A DNA stretch of 6,951 nt, taken from NCBI GenBank assembly GCA_026388865.1, contig JAPLIX010000462.1, positions 1 to 6,951 on the forward strand, read 5' to 3'. Under the pieces are notes generated by a model, which saw nothing but the letters and a program-made list of their open reading frames with translations, ran no database searches and had not been told where the DNA came from. Source of the DNA: Pseudomonadota bacterium. GTDB lineage: Bacteria > Desulfobacterota > WTBG01 > CAIYCZ01. Positions 1 through 5,285 of the stretch are shown piece by piece. Both the position numbers and the translations under genes were made by a program. Each line of letters begins with the position of its first letter. Position 1 is the first letter of the stretch.

Positions 1-20
1 AATGCAGATTTAAGATTTCA

Positions 21-54
21 GAATGTGCAGCTTGCCTGCTGCATTCAGTTTTTT
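21..54 (+). terminator. Possible intrinsic terminator of a gene left of the window
   Basis: The arms GAATGTGCAGC (21-31) and GCTGCATTC (38-46) pair with one or two bulged bases around a 6-nt loop, and a run of six T follows at 49-54. This fits rho-independent termination of a plus-strand transcript that enters from outside the window. The words also resemble the degenerate GAATGC repeats at 1126-1210, so this may be repeat sequence rather than a working terminator. Confidence 0.4.
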
Positions 55-94
55 CTGCGCTCGGTTTTACCTTTAATCCCAGTTTTTTATGATA

Positions 95-178
95 TTGACT
101 CACGTGCCCCGAGTCACGAACCCCGAGACCCGAATAACGGCTTTGTGCCTGTTGCCTTTGTGCCTTTTGCCTTTCTTT
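95..178. repeat. Degenerate short-word repeats (CCCGAGTCACGAA and TTTGTGCC types)
   Basis: Bases 95-138 repeat variants of ACTCACG / CCCCGAG / ACCCGAA. Bases 140-178 repeat variants of TTTGTGCCTGTTGCC. The reverse complement of the first block contains GGTTCGTGACTCGGGG, closely matching words inside the mobile element at about 4590-4640. The second block reversed (AAAAGGCACAAAGGC) resembles 4645-4680. So the same repeat families occur at both places. The block directly follows the stop codon of the BatC-like gene, and no convincing coding sequence is seen here. Confidence 0.6.
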
Positions 179-180
179 AA

Positions 181-1080
181 CTACCAATCCTTTTCCGGCC
201 GGTACCGCCCGGCAGCTTCTTCCTGCGCTTTCTTTTTGGCAAACTTGCCCCGGTTTTCTTCAATGCTGTTGAGCCACTGCTGTGCTTCTTCTTTGGTCAT
301 CTGCCGTGCCTGATGCGGCACTGCCTGAGCCTCGTCTTGTTTTTCGCCTTCTTTCTTATCTGCGGTGCCCAGCTGGCCCTGCGCCTGCTTTTGTTCTTCG
401 GACTTCTGGTCGCCGGCCCGGGCTTGCTGTTCTTTCTGTTCCTGCTGCTGTTTCTGCTGAGCTGCTTTCTCTTGCTCCTTTTTTTCTCCCTGTTGCTGTT
501 GGGCCTGTTGCTGTTCGTTATTCTGCTCCTGCTGCTGGCCCTTCTGATCGTTCTGCTGGTTTTGCTGCTGTTTATTTTCGTCCTGCTTTTGCTGTTGTTG
601 TTCCTGCTGCTGTTTTTGCTCTGTCTTTTTAGCTTCGCTCTTGCGCTTCTTCAACTCTTCCTGCACGAACTCAAGATTGTGCTTGGCGTCCTGGTCATCA
701 TGATTAAGCCCGAGAGCTTTTTTGTAATATTCTATGGATTCCTCAAGTTTTCCCTGCTGGTACAGGGCATTGCCGCAGTTATAGAGAGACTTTTCCTGCA
801 GCCCTGCATCTTTGGCAGATGCGGCAATATCGAGATACCCCTTCACTGCCTCGTCGTAGTTTTTTGTTTTATAGTGGGAGGCGGCTATATTATATTTTAA
901 GGCAAGGTCATCAGCATGCTCTATCTGGCCATCGACGTAGGTCTTAAGCGCCTCATCAAATTTTCCATCCTGGTAGAGCCGGTTGCCCTTTTTCACGGTA
1001 TCGTAGAGGGAAGCGGCCAGGACATCCCCGGAGAGGTTACATGAAAATAGTGCCAGGGTGATTATAATGATTTTAACCAT
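181..1080 (-). CDS. BatC-like exported TPR protein with Gln/Glu/Lys-rich tail
   Basis: This 299-residue protein has a short N-terminal export signal (Lys3, then hydrophobic residues 4-13). It ends either in a signal peptidase I site near DVLA-A (about residue 22) or in a weak lipobox LFSC with Cys14. Residues 25-140 hold about three tetratricopeptide repeats, for example NRLYQDGKFDEALKTY, AASHYKTKNYDEAVKGY and GNALYQQGKLEESIEYYKKA. Residues 145-255 are almost only Q, E, K, N and A. A conserved tail with TKEEAQQWLNSIEEN ends in RPEKDW. This layout is typical of the TPR component of Bat (Bacteroides aerotolerance) operons, membrane-linked systems that also contain VWA-domain proteins. None of the usual partners is in the window: upstream are repeats and a terminator, downstream more repeats. 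The ATG at 1080 has no good Shine-Dalgarno site. A strong one lies 136-142 bases upstream, beyond a repeat. The role is inferred from family architecture only. Confidence 0.8.
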   Translation of the reverse strand: MVKIIIITLALFSCNLSGDVLAASLYDTVKKGNRLYQDGKFDEALKTYVDGQIEHADDLALKYNIAASHYKTKNYDEAVKGYLDIAASAKDAGLQEKSLYNCGNALYQQGKLEESIEYYKKALGLNHDDQDAKHNLEFVQEELKKRKSEAKKTEQKQQQEQQQQKQDENKQQQNQQNDQKGQQQEQNNEQQQAQQQQGEKKEQEKAAQQKQQQEQKEQQARAGDQKSEEQKQAQGQLGTADKKEGEKQDEAQAVPHQARQMTKEEAQQWLNSIEENRGKFAKKKAQEEAAGRYRPEKDW

Positions 1081-1125
1081 AACAATCTTTACCAGCAGGG
1101 TTCAAGGGTTCCAGGGGCCAAGAAG

Positions 1126-1210
1126 TAAATGCGGAATGCTGATTGCAGAATGCGGAATATCAAAGAAGAAGTTTACTGTTCCGCAATCCGAATTCCGAAA
1201 TCCGCATTAT
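1126..1210. repeat. Imperfect palindromic GCGGAAT-word repeat
   Basis: The left half repeats AATGCGGAAT (1128-1137 and 1149-1158) with a GATTGCAGA word between them. The right half carries the complementary words TTCCGCAATCCG (1179-1190), AATTCCGAAA and TCCGCATT (1201-1208). The ends AATGCGGA / TCCGCATT are perfect inverted repeats, so the whole block can fold into a long, bulged hairpin. Flanking bases 1095-1120 hold further short-word repetition (GGGTTCAAGGGTTCCAGGGG). It lies between the start of the BatC-like gene and the AOR operon terminator. Confidence 0.65.
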
Positions 1211-1215
1211 AACGA

Positions 1216-1222
1216 CTCCTCC
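1216..1222 (-). promoter_or_regulatory. Strong Shine-Dalgarno site now facing a repeat
   Basis: On the minus strand GGAGGAG is followed 8 nt later by an ATG at 1207-1205, ideal spacing. That ATG belongs to the GCGGAAT-word repeat and opens only a 15-codon frame that stops within it. The next gene on this strand, the BatC-like protein at 1080, lacks a recognisable Shine-Dalgarno site. A simple reading is that this was its original ribosome binding site and the repeat came in between; this is inference. Confidence 0.35.
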
Positions 1223-1262
1223 AATGTTATATTTTTACCAAGTTCTTGCAGATTTTCAACAT

Positions 1263-1318
1263 AAAAAAAGGCCTGGAACCTTTGTTATTGACGTTAAACA
1301 AATGGTTCCAGGCCTTTT
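1263..1318 (-). terminator. Bidirectional intrinsic terminator of the AOR operon
   Basis: The perfect 15-bp arms AAAAGGCCTGGAACC (1266-1280) and GGTTCCAGGCCTTTT (1304-1318) are extended inward by TTTGTT (1281-1286) pairing with AACAAA (1297-1302), with one bulged base at 1303. The minus-strand transcript ends in a run of seven U (1269-1263). The plus strand has four T, so termination is likely stronger for the AOR operon. It lies 29 bases after the stop of the small third gene, marking the operon end. Confidence 0.9.
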
Positions 1319-1346
1319 ATTGTTTCCTGTTACCGGAATGGAAGTA

Positions 1347-1589
1347 CTATTTTGCTAAAGAGTATACCAGCGAGGTAAACCCTTTATCCATAGCCTCCTT
1401 GGCTTCCCTGGCGCTAATCACCTTCTTTTCCTGCAGGCATTCAACCATTCGGGAAAAGCCTTTCAGCAGGATGCTGCGGTGGGTGGTAGCGTCGATGACG
1501 CTTTTGCTTTTTAAAAAGTCGCAAAGCTCGAGCATGAAGTCATCCATCTCGGCGAAATTTTTGGCCTGTGCTTTTGTCATAATAGCCAT
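1347..1589 (-). CDS. Small helical protein of unknown function, third gene of the AOR operon
   Basis: This is an 80-residue, probably all-helical, soluble protein with no signal peptide, membrane segment, Cys motif or recognised domain. Charged and hydrophobic residues alternate helically (for example NFAEMDDFMLELCDFLKSK and KVISAREAKEAMDKGF). The ATG at 1589 is preferred because GGGAGGT lies 9 nt before it. The longer frame from a TTG at 1610 would translate through that ribosome binding site and is unlikely. The gene begins 32 nt after the AOR stop codon on the same strand and is followed by the operon terminator, so it is almost certainly co-transcribed with the ferredoxin and AOR genes. 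It could be an assembly factor, small subunit or regulator of the enzyme; nothing in the sequence decides this. Confidence 0.75.
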   Translation of the reverse strand: MAIMTKAQAKNFAEMDDFMLELCDFLKSKSVIDATTHRSILLKGFSRMVECLQEKKVISAREAKEAMDKGFTSLVYSLAK

Positions 1590-1621
1590 ATTCTCATGAC
1601 CTCCCTTCAACTCAATGCTGA

Positions 1622-3586
1622 TTAATAGTAGTATTTTTTCTTTTTCTTCTCAGACTCAGACAGGTACTTGCTGCGCAGCGGGGCAAGATCCTTTGCCACG
1701 TAGTCAAGGCCGAGCTGTTTCAGCTTCCGCTCGCCGGGGAATCCTGTTCCGGGCTCATACTCACGGTACTTGTAGTACTTTTTCAGCATTTCGCTTAAGG
1801 GGAACACAACGCCGACATTGGTCTGGTAGTCAACGCCCTGGGGCATCGGCTCAGTGGTAAACCGCTCCGGCACAACGTCTTCCCGGGCGCCGGACATCTG
1901 GCGTGCCCAGTAGGCGCGTTCCAGGTTGTAGACGCGCTCGCCGATTTCCTGGAACTCTTCCTCGGTAAAATCAAGACCGGTTACCGCGTTTAAGTATTCC
2001 ACCTGGTCAGGAGTGAGCACTGTATAGCACCAGTGGGTGGTGAAGCAGCAGACCTGCAGGCAGTCCGTGGTGGCCTTCTGGTTTTCTTCATAGTACACCA
2101 TGTAGGGTTTTCCTACCGTGGTGACCGGCTTATTGGGCCGCTCATCACCGAGAATCCTGGTGTTGAGGCCCGGATAAAGGGCGCCGGAGAGCTCGAGACA
2201 GCACAGTGACCGGAGATGGTCGCAGCCGCCGCGGGTGCCCATTGCAAAAGAGAGCCCATAGCCGAAACCAAGGCCGCGCGGGTCATCGCCCGGTAGCGTC
2301 ATACCGCGGGTGGTGAGGGTATAATAGTGTCCTTTATCACCGAGTCCCAGCTTGTCAGAAGCCCGGTCAGCGCCTTCGGCAAGGATTGCGCCGAAGCCCT
2401 TGCGGGTTGCAATCATGGGGATAAGCTTATCCACGACTTCCGCGTTGCCCCACTCAAGCTCAAGTCCGCCGGTCTCTTTGGTGGTGATGAGGCCCTTTTC
2501 ATACCATTCCATTGCGGCAGATATTACACCGCCGGTCTCGATACCGTCCATGCCGTAGTCGTTGGTCAGCCGTGCATTGTGCCATATATCATTAGCATCC
2601 TCAAGGATACCAACACGCGGTCCGGTAGGTACTGCATGTTCATATTCCGGCCCGCCGAACTCTTCACCGGCCCATTTCCCTTCCTTAATATGGGTGAATC
2701 TGCCGCAGCAGATCGGGCAGGCAAAGCAGCCTTCACGGTGCTTGAGCACGGTCTTGGCATGGGTCTCGCCTGACATGTTGTTTGCCAGCGGGTGTGCGCC
2801 ACCCTGAAAATTTCTCCAGGGGAACCAGCCGTCGCGGTTGGCAACGTTAATGAGGCACAGGCTGCCGAACTCATAGAGACCGATCTTCATGGGGTCGGGC
2901 TTAAAAGCCTGTCTCAGCCGGTTGCAGACATCCATCATGGCTTTGGGATTGGCAATTTTAACAGTGCCGGAACCACGCACGGCAATGCCCTTCAGGTTCT
3001 TGGAGCCGATGACGCCGCCGTGGCCGGTTCTTCCTGCAGCGCGCCACACATCGTTAAAGGTGCAGGCAAACCGCACCATGTTCTCTCCGGCAGGGCCAAT
3101 GAGCACAATGTGAATGTCCTCATCACCCAGCTCTTCTTTAATCATCTGGTCCGCCTCGCGGGGGAATTTGCCCCACAGGTGGCGTGCATCACGGATCTCA
3201 ACCTTGTCATCATCGATCCAGATATAGACCGGATGTTTTGCCCGGCCCTGAACTACAATCTGATCATAGCCGGCATATTTCAGCTCTGCGCCCCAGTGAC
3301 CGCCCATGTTGGAGTCACCGAATCCGCCGGTGAGCGGGCTCTTGCAGGTAACGGTCACGCGTCCTGTTGAAGGAGCAGCCGTGCCGCTGACCGGGCCCAC
3401 GCCAAAGCACACCCGCGCTTTAGGATCAAACGGATCCAGGTTCGCCGGTACTTCATTATAAATGACGTCTGAATTAAAGCCCCGTCCGCCCATCCATTTG
3501 CGGCGATACTCATAGGTGAGAGGCTCTTTGGTTATTGTTCCTGTTGAAAGGTCTACGCGTAGTCTTTGTCCAGCCCATCCATACAT
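1622..3586 (-). CDS. aor: Tungsten-containing aldehyde ferredoxin oxidoreductase family enzyme
   Basis: This 654-residue protein is the full length of the AOR family, which interconverts aldehydes and carboxylic acids at a tungsten bis-pterin centre plus one [4Fe-4S] cluster. The N-terminal AFOR domain (about 1-205) shows GGRG (33-36), NMGGHWGAELKYAGYD (93-108) and GHGGVIGSKNLKGIAVRG (188-205). In the C-terminal part, cluster ligands are C287, C290, C294 (CFACPICC) and C513. The two pterin-contact motifs are NDYGMD (342-347) and DCLQVC (508-513), variants of DxxGLD/C. LPGDDPRGLGFGYG (431-444) and RGGCDH with H457 follow, the latter near where the family's active-site histidine lies. It starts 4 nt after the ferredoxin gene, with GGAGGG inside that gene's 3' end, so translation is coupled. 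Pairing with a four-cluster ferredoxin recalls AorAB of Aromatoleum and also BamBC and YdhV/YdhY, so the substrate is open. The C-terminus KKKKKYYY is unusual. Confidence 0.93.
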   Translation of the reverse strand: MYGWAGQRLRVDLSTGTITKEPLTYEYRRKWMGGRGFNSDVIYNEVPANLDPFDPKARVCFGVGPVSGTAAPSTGRVTVTCKSPLTGGFGDSNMGGHWGAELKYAGYDQIVVQGRAKHPVYIWIDDDKVEIRDARHLWGKFPREADQMIKEELGDEDIHIVLIGPAGENMVRFACTFNDVWRAAGRTGHGGVIGSKNLKGIAVRGSGTVKIANPKAMMDVCNRLRQAFKPDPMKIGLYEFGSLCLINVANRDGWFPWRNFQGGAHPLANNMSGETHAKTVLKHREGCFACPICCGRFTHIKEGKWAGEEFGGPEYEHAVPTGPRVGILEDANDIWHNARLTNDYGMDGIETGGVISAAMEWYEKGLITTKETGGLELEWGNAEVVDKLIPMIATRKGFGAILAEGADRASDKLGLGDKGHYYTLTTRGMTLPGDDPRGLGFGYGLSFAMGTRGGCDHLRSLCCLELSGALYPGLNTRILGDERPNKPVTTVGKPYMVYYEENQKATTDCLQVCCFTTHWCYTVLTPDQVEYLNAVTGLDFTEEEFQEIGERVYNLERAYWARQMSGAREDVVPERFTTEPMPQGVDYQTNVGVVFPLSEMLKKYYKYREYEPGTGFPGERKLKQLGLDYVAKDLAPLRSKYLSESEKKKKKYYY

Positions 3587-3590
3587 AGTT

Positions 3591-4091
3591 TTAACCCTCC
3601 TCTCCAGCTTTCGCAGCTTCTAGGCGTTCCATAAGCTTTACCCGGCGCTTGGCCTTGAACGCAATATTGGGGCTTGTATAGGTTATTGCGCCGCTCGGGC
3701 ACCAGTCAGCACAAACAGGACCGGCATCCCGGCCTTCACAGAGGTCGCACTTGAAGGCCTTTCCGGTTTTATAGTGCATATTGATTACGCCGAAGGGGCA
3801 GGCCATTGCGCATTCCTTGCAGCCGATGCATTTGTTGGCATTGATTTTGGTGATGCCGGCGACCGTGTCCATGACGCATGCGCCGGTCGGGCACACTGCT
3901 GCGCAGGGTGCGTCAGTACACATGTCGCAGCCGACGACAAAGGATTCTCCGAATCTCTCATTCCTCACGACGGCAACCCGGGAAACCACTTTCCCGCACT
4001 CCCCATCATGATAGAGAGAACAGCCGACGACGCAGCTTCTGCATCCCGTACATTTTTCCTGATTGTATACCAGGGCTTTTCCGTTACTCAT
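3591..4091 (-). CDS. Four-cluster [4Fe-4S] ferredoxin subunit partnering the AOR enzyme
   Basis: This 166-residue cytoplasmic electron-transfer protein has 16 Cys in four motifs: CTGCRSCVVGC (14-24), CDMCTDAPCAAVCP (55-68), CIGCKECAMACP (88-99) and a spaced CDLC...CADWCP (115-132). The motifs form two crossed pairs, predicting four [4Fe-4S] clusters as in the HycB/DmsB/AorA-type iron-sulfur subunits. There is no Tat or Sec signal. The last 25 residues are basic and helical. GGGGAG lies 7 nt before the ATG. It is the first gene of the operon, directly upstream of and coupled to the AOR gene, so it most likely accepts or donates electrons for that enzyme. No FAD/NAD subunit (AorC type) is in the window, so the onward electron partner is unknown. 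Confidence 0.92.
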   Translation of the reverse strand: MSNGKALVYNQEKCTGCRSCVVGCSLYHDGECGKVVSRVAVVRNERFGESFVVGCDMCTDAPCAAVCPTGACVMDTVAGITKINANKCIGCKECAMACPFGVINMHYKTGKAFKCDLCEGRDAGPVCADWCPSGAITYTSPNIAFKAKRRVKLMERLEAAKAGEEG

Positions 4092-4141
4092 AATTATTCT
4101 CCCCTTTCAAAAACTGTAACAGATGTTGGTTAACTACTGCA

Positions 4142-4158
4142 GCCCGCTCCCCGCGGGC
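4142..4158 (-). other. GC-rich hairpin in the leader of the ferredoxin-AOR operon
   Basis: GCCCGC (4142-4147) and GCGGGC (4153-4158) form a perfect 6-bp stem with a 5-nt loop, about 50 bases upstream of the ferredoxin start on the minus strand. No U run follows, so it is not a terminator. It could affect mRNA stability or initiation. An unused Shine-Dalgarno-like AAAGGAGGT lies just upstream at 4184-4192. Confidence 0.45.
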
Positions 4159-4224
4159 CAACCACAGAAACGATGAAACTGCACCTCCTTTCACATTTAA
4201 CTTTTTAAATATCCCCCAAGTACC

Positions 4225-4278
4225 AAAAGAAAAAGCCTGAAAAGCAGGCTGCACAGTGCAGCTGTACCTTTCAGGCTT
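4225..4278 (-). terminator. Intrinsic terminator inside the AOR operon leader
   Basis: On the minus strand AAGCCTGAAA (4278-4269) pairs perfectly with TTTCAGGCTT (4242-4233). An inner GCTGCA / TGCAGC hairpin extends the structure, and TTTTTCTTTT follows directly (4234-4225). It stands about 130 nt before the first start codon and after any plausible promoter, the position of an attenuator. Its 5' arm shares three bases with the 3' strand of the closing helix of the upstream fold, so the two cannot both form completely. Confidence 0.8.
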
Positions 4279-4358
4279 CCTTTGCAAACACGGCGGGCTG
4301 AAGTTTTTGTCCTCAGCCTTTTCGGCCGCTGACTTATGTGCGAGCGGCTCGGAAGTCC
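4276..4358 (-). ncRNA. Structured leader, candidate Moco/tungsten-cofactor riboswitch
   Basis: Read on the minus strand, a closing helix CUUCC (4355-4351) / GGAAG (4280-4276) encloses two hairpins. The first is GCCGCU / AGCGGC (4348-4343 with 4330-4325). The second is the 8-bp GGCUGAGG / CUUCAGCC (4318-4311 with 4303-4296), with an A-rich loop. Conserved-looking joining sequences are CGGCCGAAAAGG and CCGCCGUG. Helix plus overlapping terminator is classic attenuator logic, and the controlled gene encodes a tungstopterin enzyme. The known Moco/Tuco riboswitch class (Rfam MOCO_RNA_motif) controls such genes, and the general layout agrees, but I compared it only from memory of the family. Another ligand or a protein-binding leader is possible. 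Confidence 0.5.
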
Positions 4359-4401
4359 AAATTTATAATATAATATTAATACTATATAAACACAGGCTTC
4401 A

Positions 4402-4430
4402 CAACTAACACAACTGAAAATACGTGTCAA
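4402..4430 (-). promoter_or_regulatory. Possible sigma-70 promoter of the ferredoxin-AOR operon
   Basis: A perfect -35 TTGACA lies at 4430-4425 on the minus strand. At 17-nt spacing the -10 is only TAGTTG (4407-4402), which is weak. The very AT-rich stretch 4361-4390 offers alternative -10 boxes (TATAGT, TATATT) without a clear -35. Either would place the start upstream of the structured leader. Confidence 0.4.
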
Positions 4431-4513
4431 TAATTTGTTTTGTTATGTTCTGCTGCGTTTTCCGCATCTGTGTCAATGGCCGGCAGAGATGCTCCCGTAA
4501 CCGCTCATCCTGC

Positions 4514-4779
4514 TTACATGCCAGGACTTTCCCCAAAATTTATATAGCTGTCATTACTATAGCGCAGGGGGTAAGAACTTGGGATTAGTTTAGTGGCTCG
4601 TGGTTCGTGACCCGTGGCCAGCGACTCGGGGTTAGTGCCCAGTAAAGGCCAAAAGGCTAAGAGGTTAAAAGGTAAAACCTCTCTGCCTCTTTGCCCCTTC
4701 ACCTTTTCACTTTTTCACTGCGGTCATGCCGTTTGTTGGTTTTCTATGCCTTAATTTTGGGGAAAGTCCTGTTACATGC
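4514..4779. mobile_element. 250-bp MITE with 19-bp inverted repeats and 8-bp target duplication
   Basis: The element proper is 4522-4771. Its ends are perfect 19-bp inverted repeats, CAGGACTTTCCCCAAAATT at 4522-4540 and the complement at 4753-4771. The flanks are a perfect direct repeat TTACATGC (4514-4521 and 4772-4779), the mark of transposition with an 8-bp target duplication. No transposase is encoded. The interior holds only low-complexity words (TCGTGG, GACTCGGGG, AAAAGG, CTTTTCAC) of the same families as at 95-178. It is thus non-autonomous and would be moved by a transposase elsewhere. An 8-bp duplication with ends starting CAGG may suit ISAs1-like elements, but the family cannot be fixed from this. 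It sits between two divergent operons, displacing neither promoter core. Confidence 0.88.
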
Positions 4780-4782
4780 CAA

Positions 4783-4811
4783 TTGACATGCAGAGAAAAT
4801 ATGTATATGAA
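4783..4811 (+). promoter_or_regulatory. Sigma-70-like promoter of the MoaD-like gene
   Basis: A perfect -35 TTGACA (4783-4788) and TATGAA (4806-4811) are separated by 17 nt in AT-rich sequence, about 50 bases before the start codon. The mobile element's target duplication ends 3 bases before the -35 box, so everything upstream of the promoter core has been replaced by the element. Confidence 0.6.
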
Positions 4812-4862
4812 TAATAAGTATGCGCTCTTGCATTTTATATCATATTCTGGGAGGTAGCAACA

Positions 4863-5216
4863 ATGCCCGCCGTAACCTGTAAATATTTTACCACTGTGCT
4901 GAGCATTACCAATAAGGAACAGGAGACCTTTACCATCACGGCAGGAACAACGGTAGAGGACTTTATTGAAGAGGTCATAAAAAAATATGGCGCTAAATTT
5001 GGCCAGCATGTTTACGCAGAGGGCATCCTTGATGGCAAGCCCTACAAGACCCCCAACCTCTATCTGAATAAAAGCCGTATTCAGTGGGTGCTGGATTATC
5101 CCGACGGGCTAAAGACAAAGCTGAAAGATGGTGACCTGTTGTGGTTCGGCCTGATTATTGGAGGGGGAACATCTAACGTTTCGGGTTTCATGTTTCAGGT
5201 TCAAAGATACAATTAA
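4863..5216 (+). CDS. MoaD/ThiS-like sulfur carrier with a repeat-derived C-terminal extension
   Basis: This 117-residue protein has a beta-grasp (ubiquitin-like) fold pattern: strand 1-15, a second strand ETFTITAGTTVEDFIEEVIKK running into a helix, and a final strand LKDGDLLWFGLIIGGG. Family members end in Gly-Gly, which is adenylated by MoeB/ThiF and converted to a thiocarboxylate that supplies sulfur, here probably for the dithiolene of the tungstopterin cofactor. The ATG at 4863 has GGGAGGT 7 nt upstream. Glycines 100-102 match the expected terminus, but 15 more residues follow (TSNVSGFMFQVQRYN), encoded by the start of a palindromic repeat. Unless these are cleaved off, the carrier cannot be activated. 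It is followed by the broken adenylyltransferase gene and lies divergent to the AOR operon. A general ThiS-like sulfur carrier is the alternative. Confidence 0.82.
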   Translation: MPAVTCKYFTTVLSITNKEQETFTITAGTTVEDFIEEVIKKYGAKFGQHVYAEGILDGKPYKTPNLYLNKSRIQWVLDYPDGLKTKLKDGDLLWFGLIIGGGTSNVSGFMFQVQRYN

Positions 5217-5280
5217 TTAAACCTTAAACCTTGAACTGCAAACTTTAAACTTCAAGCTGTAAACCTTAAACTTGAAACGT
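5176..5280. repeat. Imperfect palindromic repeat with three 21-bp units, between the sulfur-carrier and adenylyltransferase genes
   Basis: The outer ends ACGTTTC (5176-5182) and GAAACGT (5274-5280) are perfect inverted repeats. The arms continue as imperfect complements (CGGGTTTCATGTTTCAGG against words of the type CCTTAAACTTGAAA). The right part consists of three tandem units at 5219-5239, 5240-5260 and 5261-5280, each built as AAACYTTAAACYT plus 7-8 variable bases. The left arm encodes the last 14 residues and stop of the MoaD-like protein. The right end lies 5 bases before the next start codon, which has no Shine-Dalgarno site. This suggests insertion of a repeat element at the gene junction. 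Confidence 0.7.
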
Positions 5281-5285
5281 ATCGT

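Noticed and set aside
313..900. A 195-codon plus-strand frame rich in Leu and Phe that looks like a membrane protein
   Set aside because: It is the antisense of the Gln/Lys-rich tail and TPR region of the BatC-like gene; CAG and AAG codons read backwards give Leu and Phe codons. It has no ribosome binding site.
2792..3370. A 192-codon plus-strand frame
   Set aside because: It is antisense to the AOR gene, whose motifs and length are complete; the predicted protein has no recognisable domain.
4084..4194. A minus-strand frame from GTG 4194 that overlaps the ferredoxin start (TATGAGTAA)
   Set aside because: It has no Shine-Dalgarno site before its start; the strong one lies inside it. The 36-residue product resembles nothing known.
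4197..4430. A 77-codon minus-strand frame upstream of the ferredoxin gene
   Set aside because: It runs through the promoter, structured leader and terminator, and its product has no coding character.
4514..4702. A 62-codon minus-strand frame inside the mobile element
   Set aside because: It lies in low-complexity word repeats, lacks a ribosome binding site and gives no transposase-like sequence.
5219..5280. Possible CRISPR-like array (three similar 21-bp units)
   Set aside because: The units are directly adjacent, diverged, and have no unique spacers between them.
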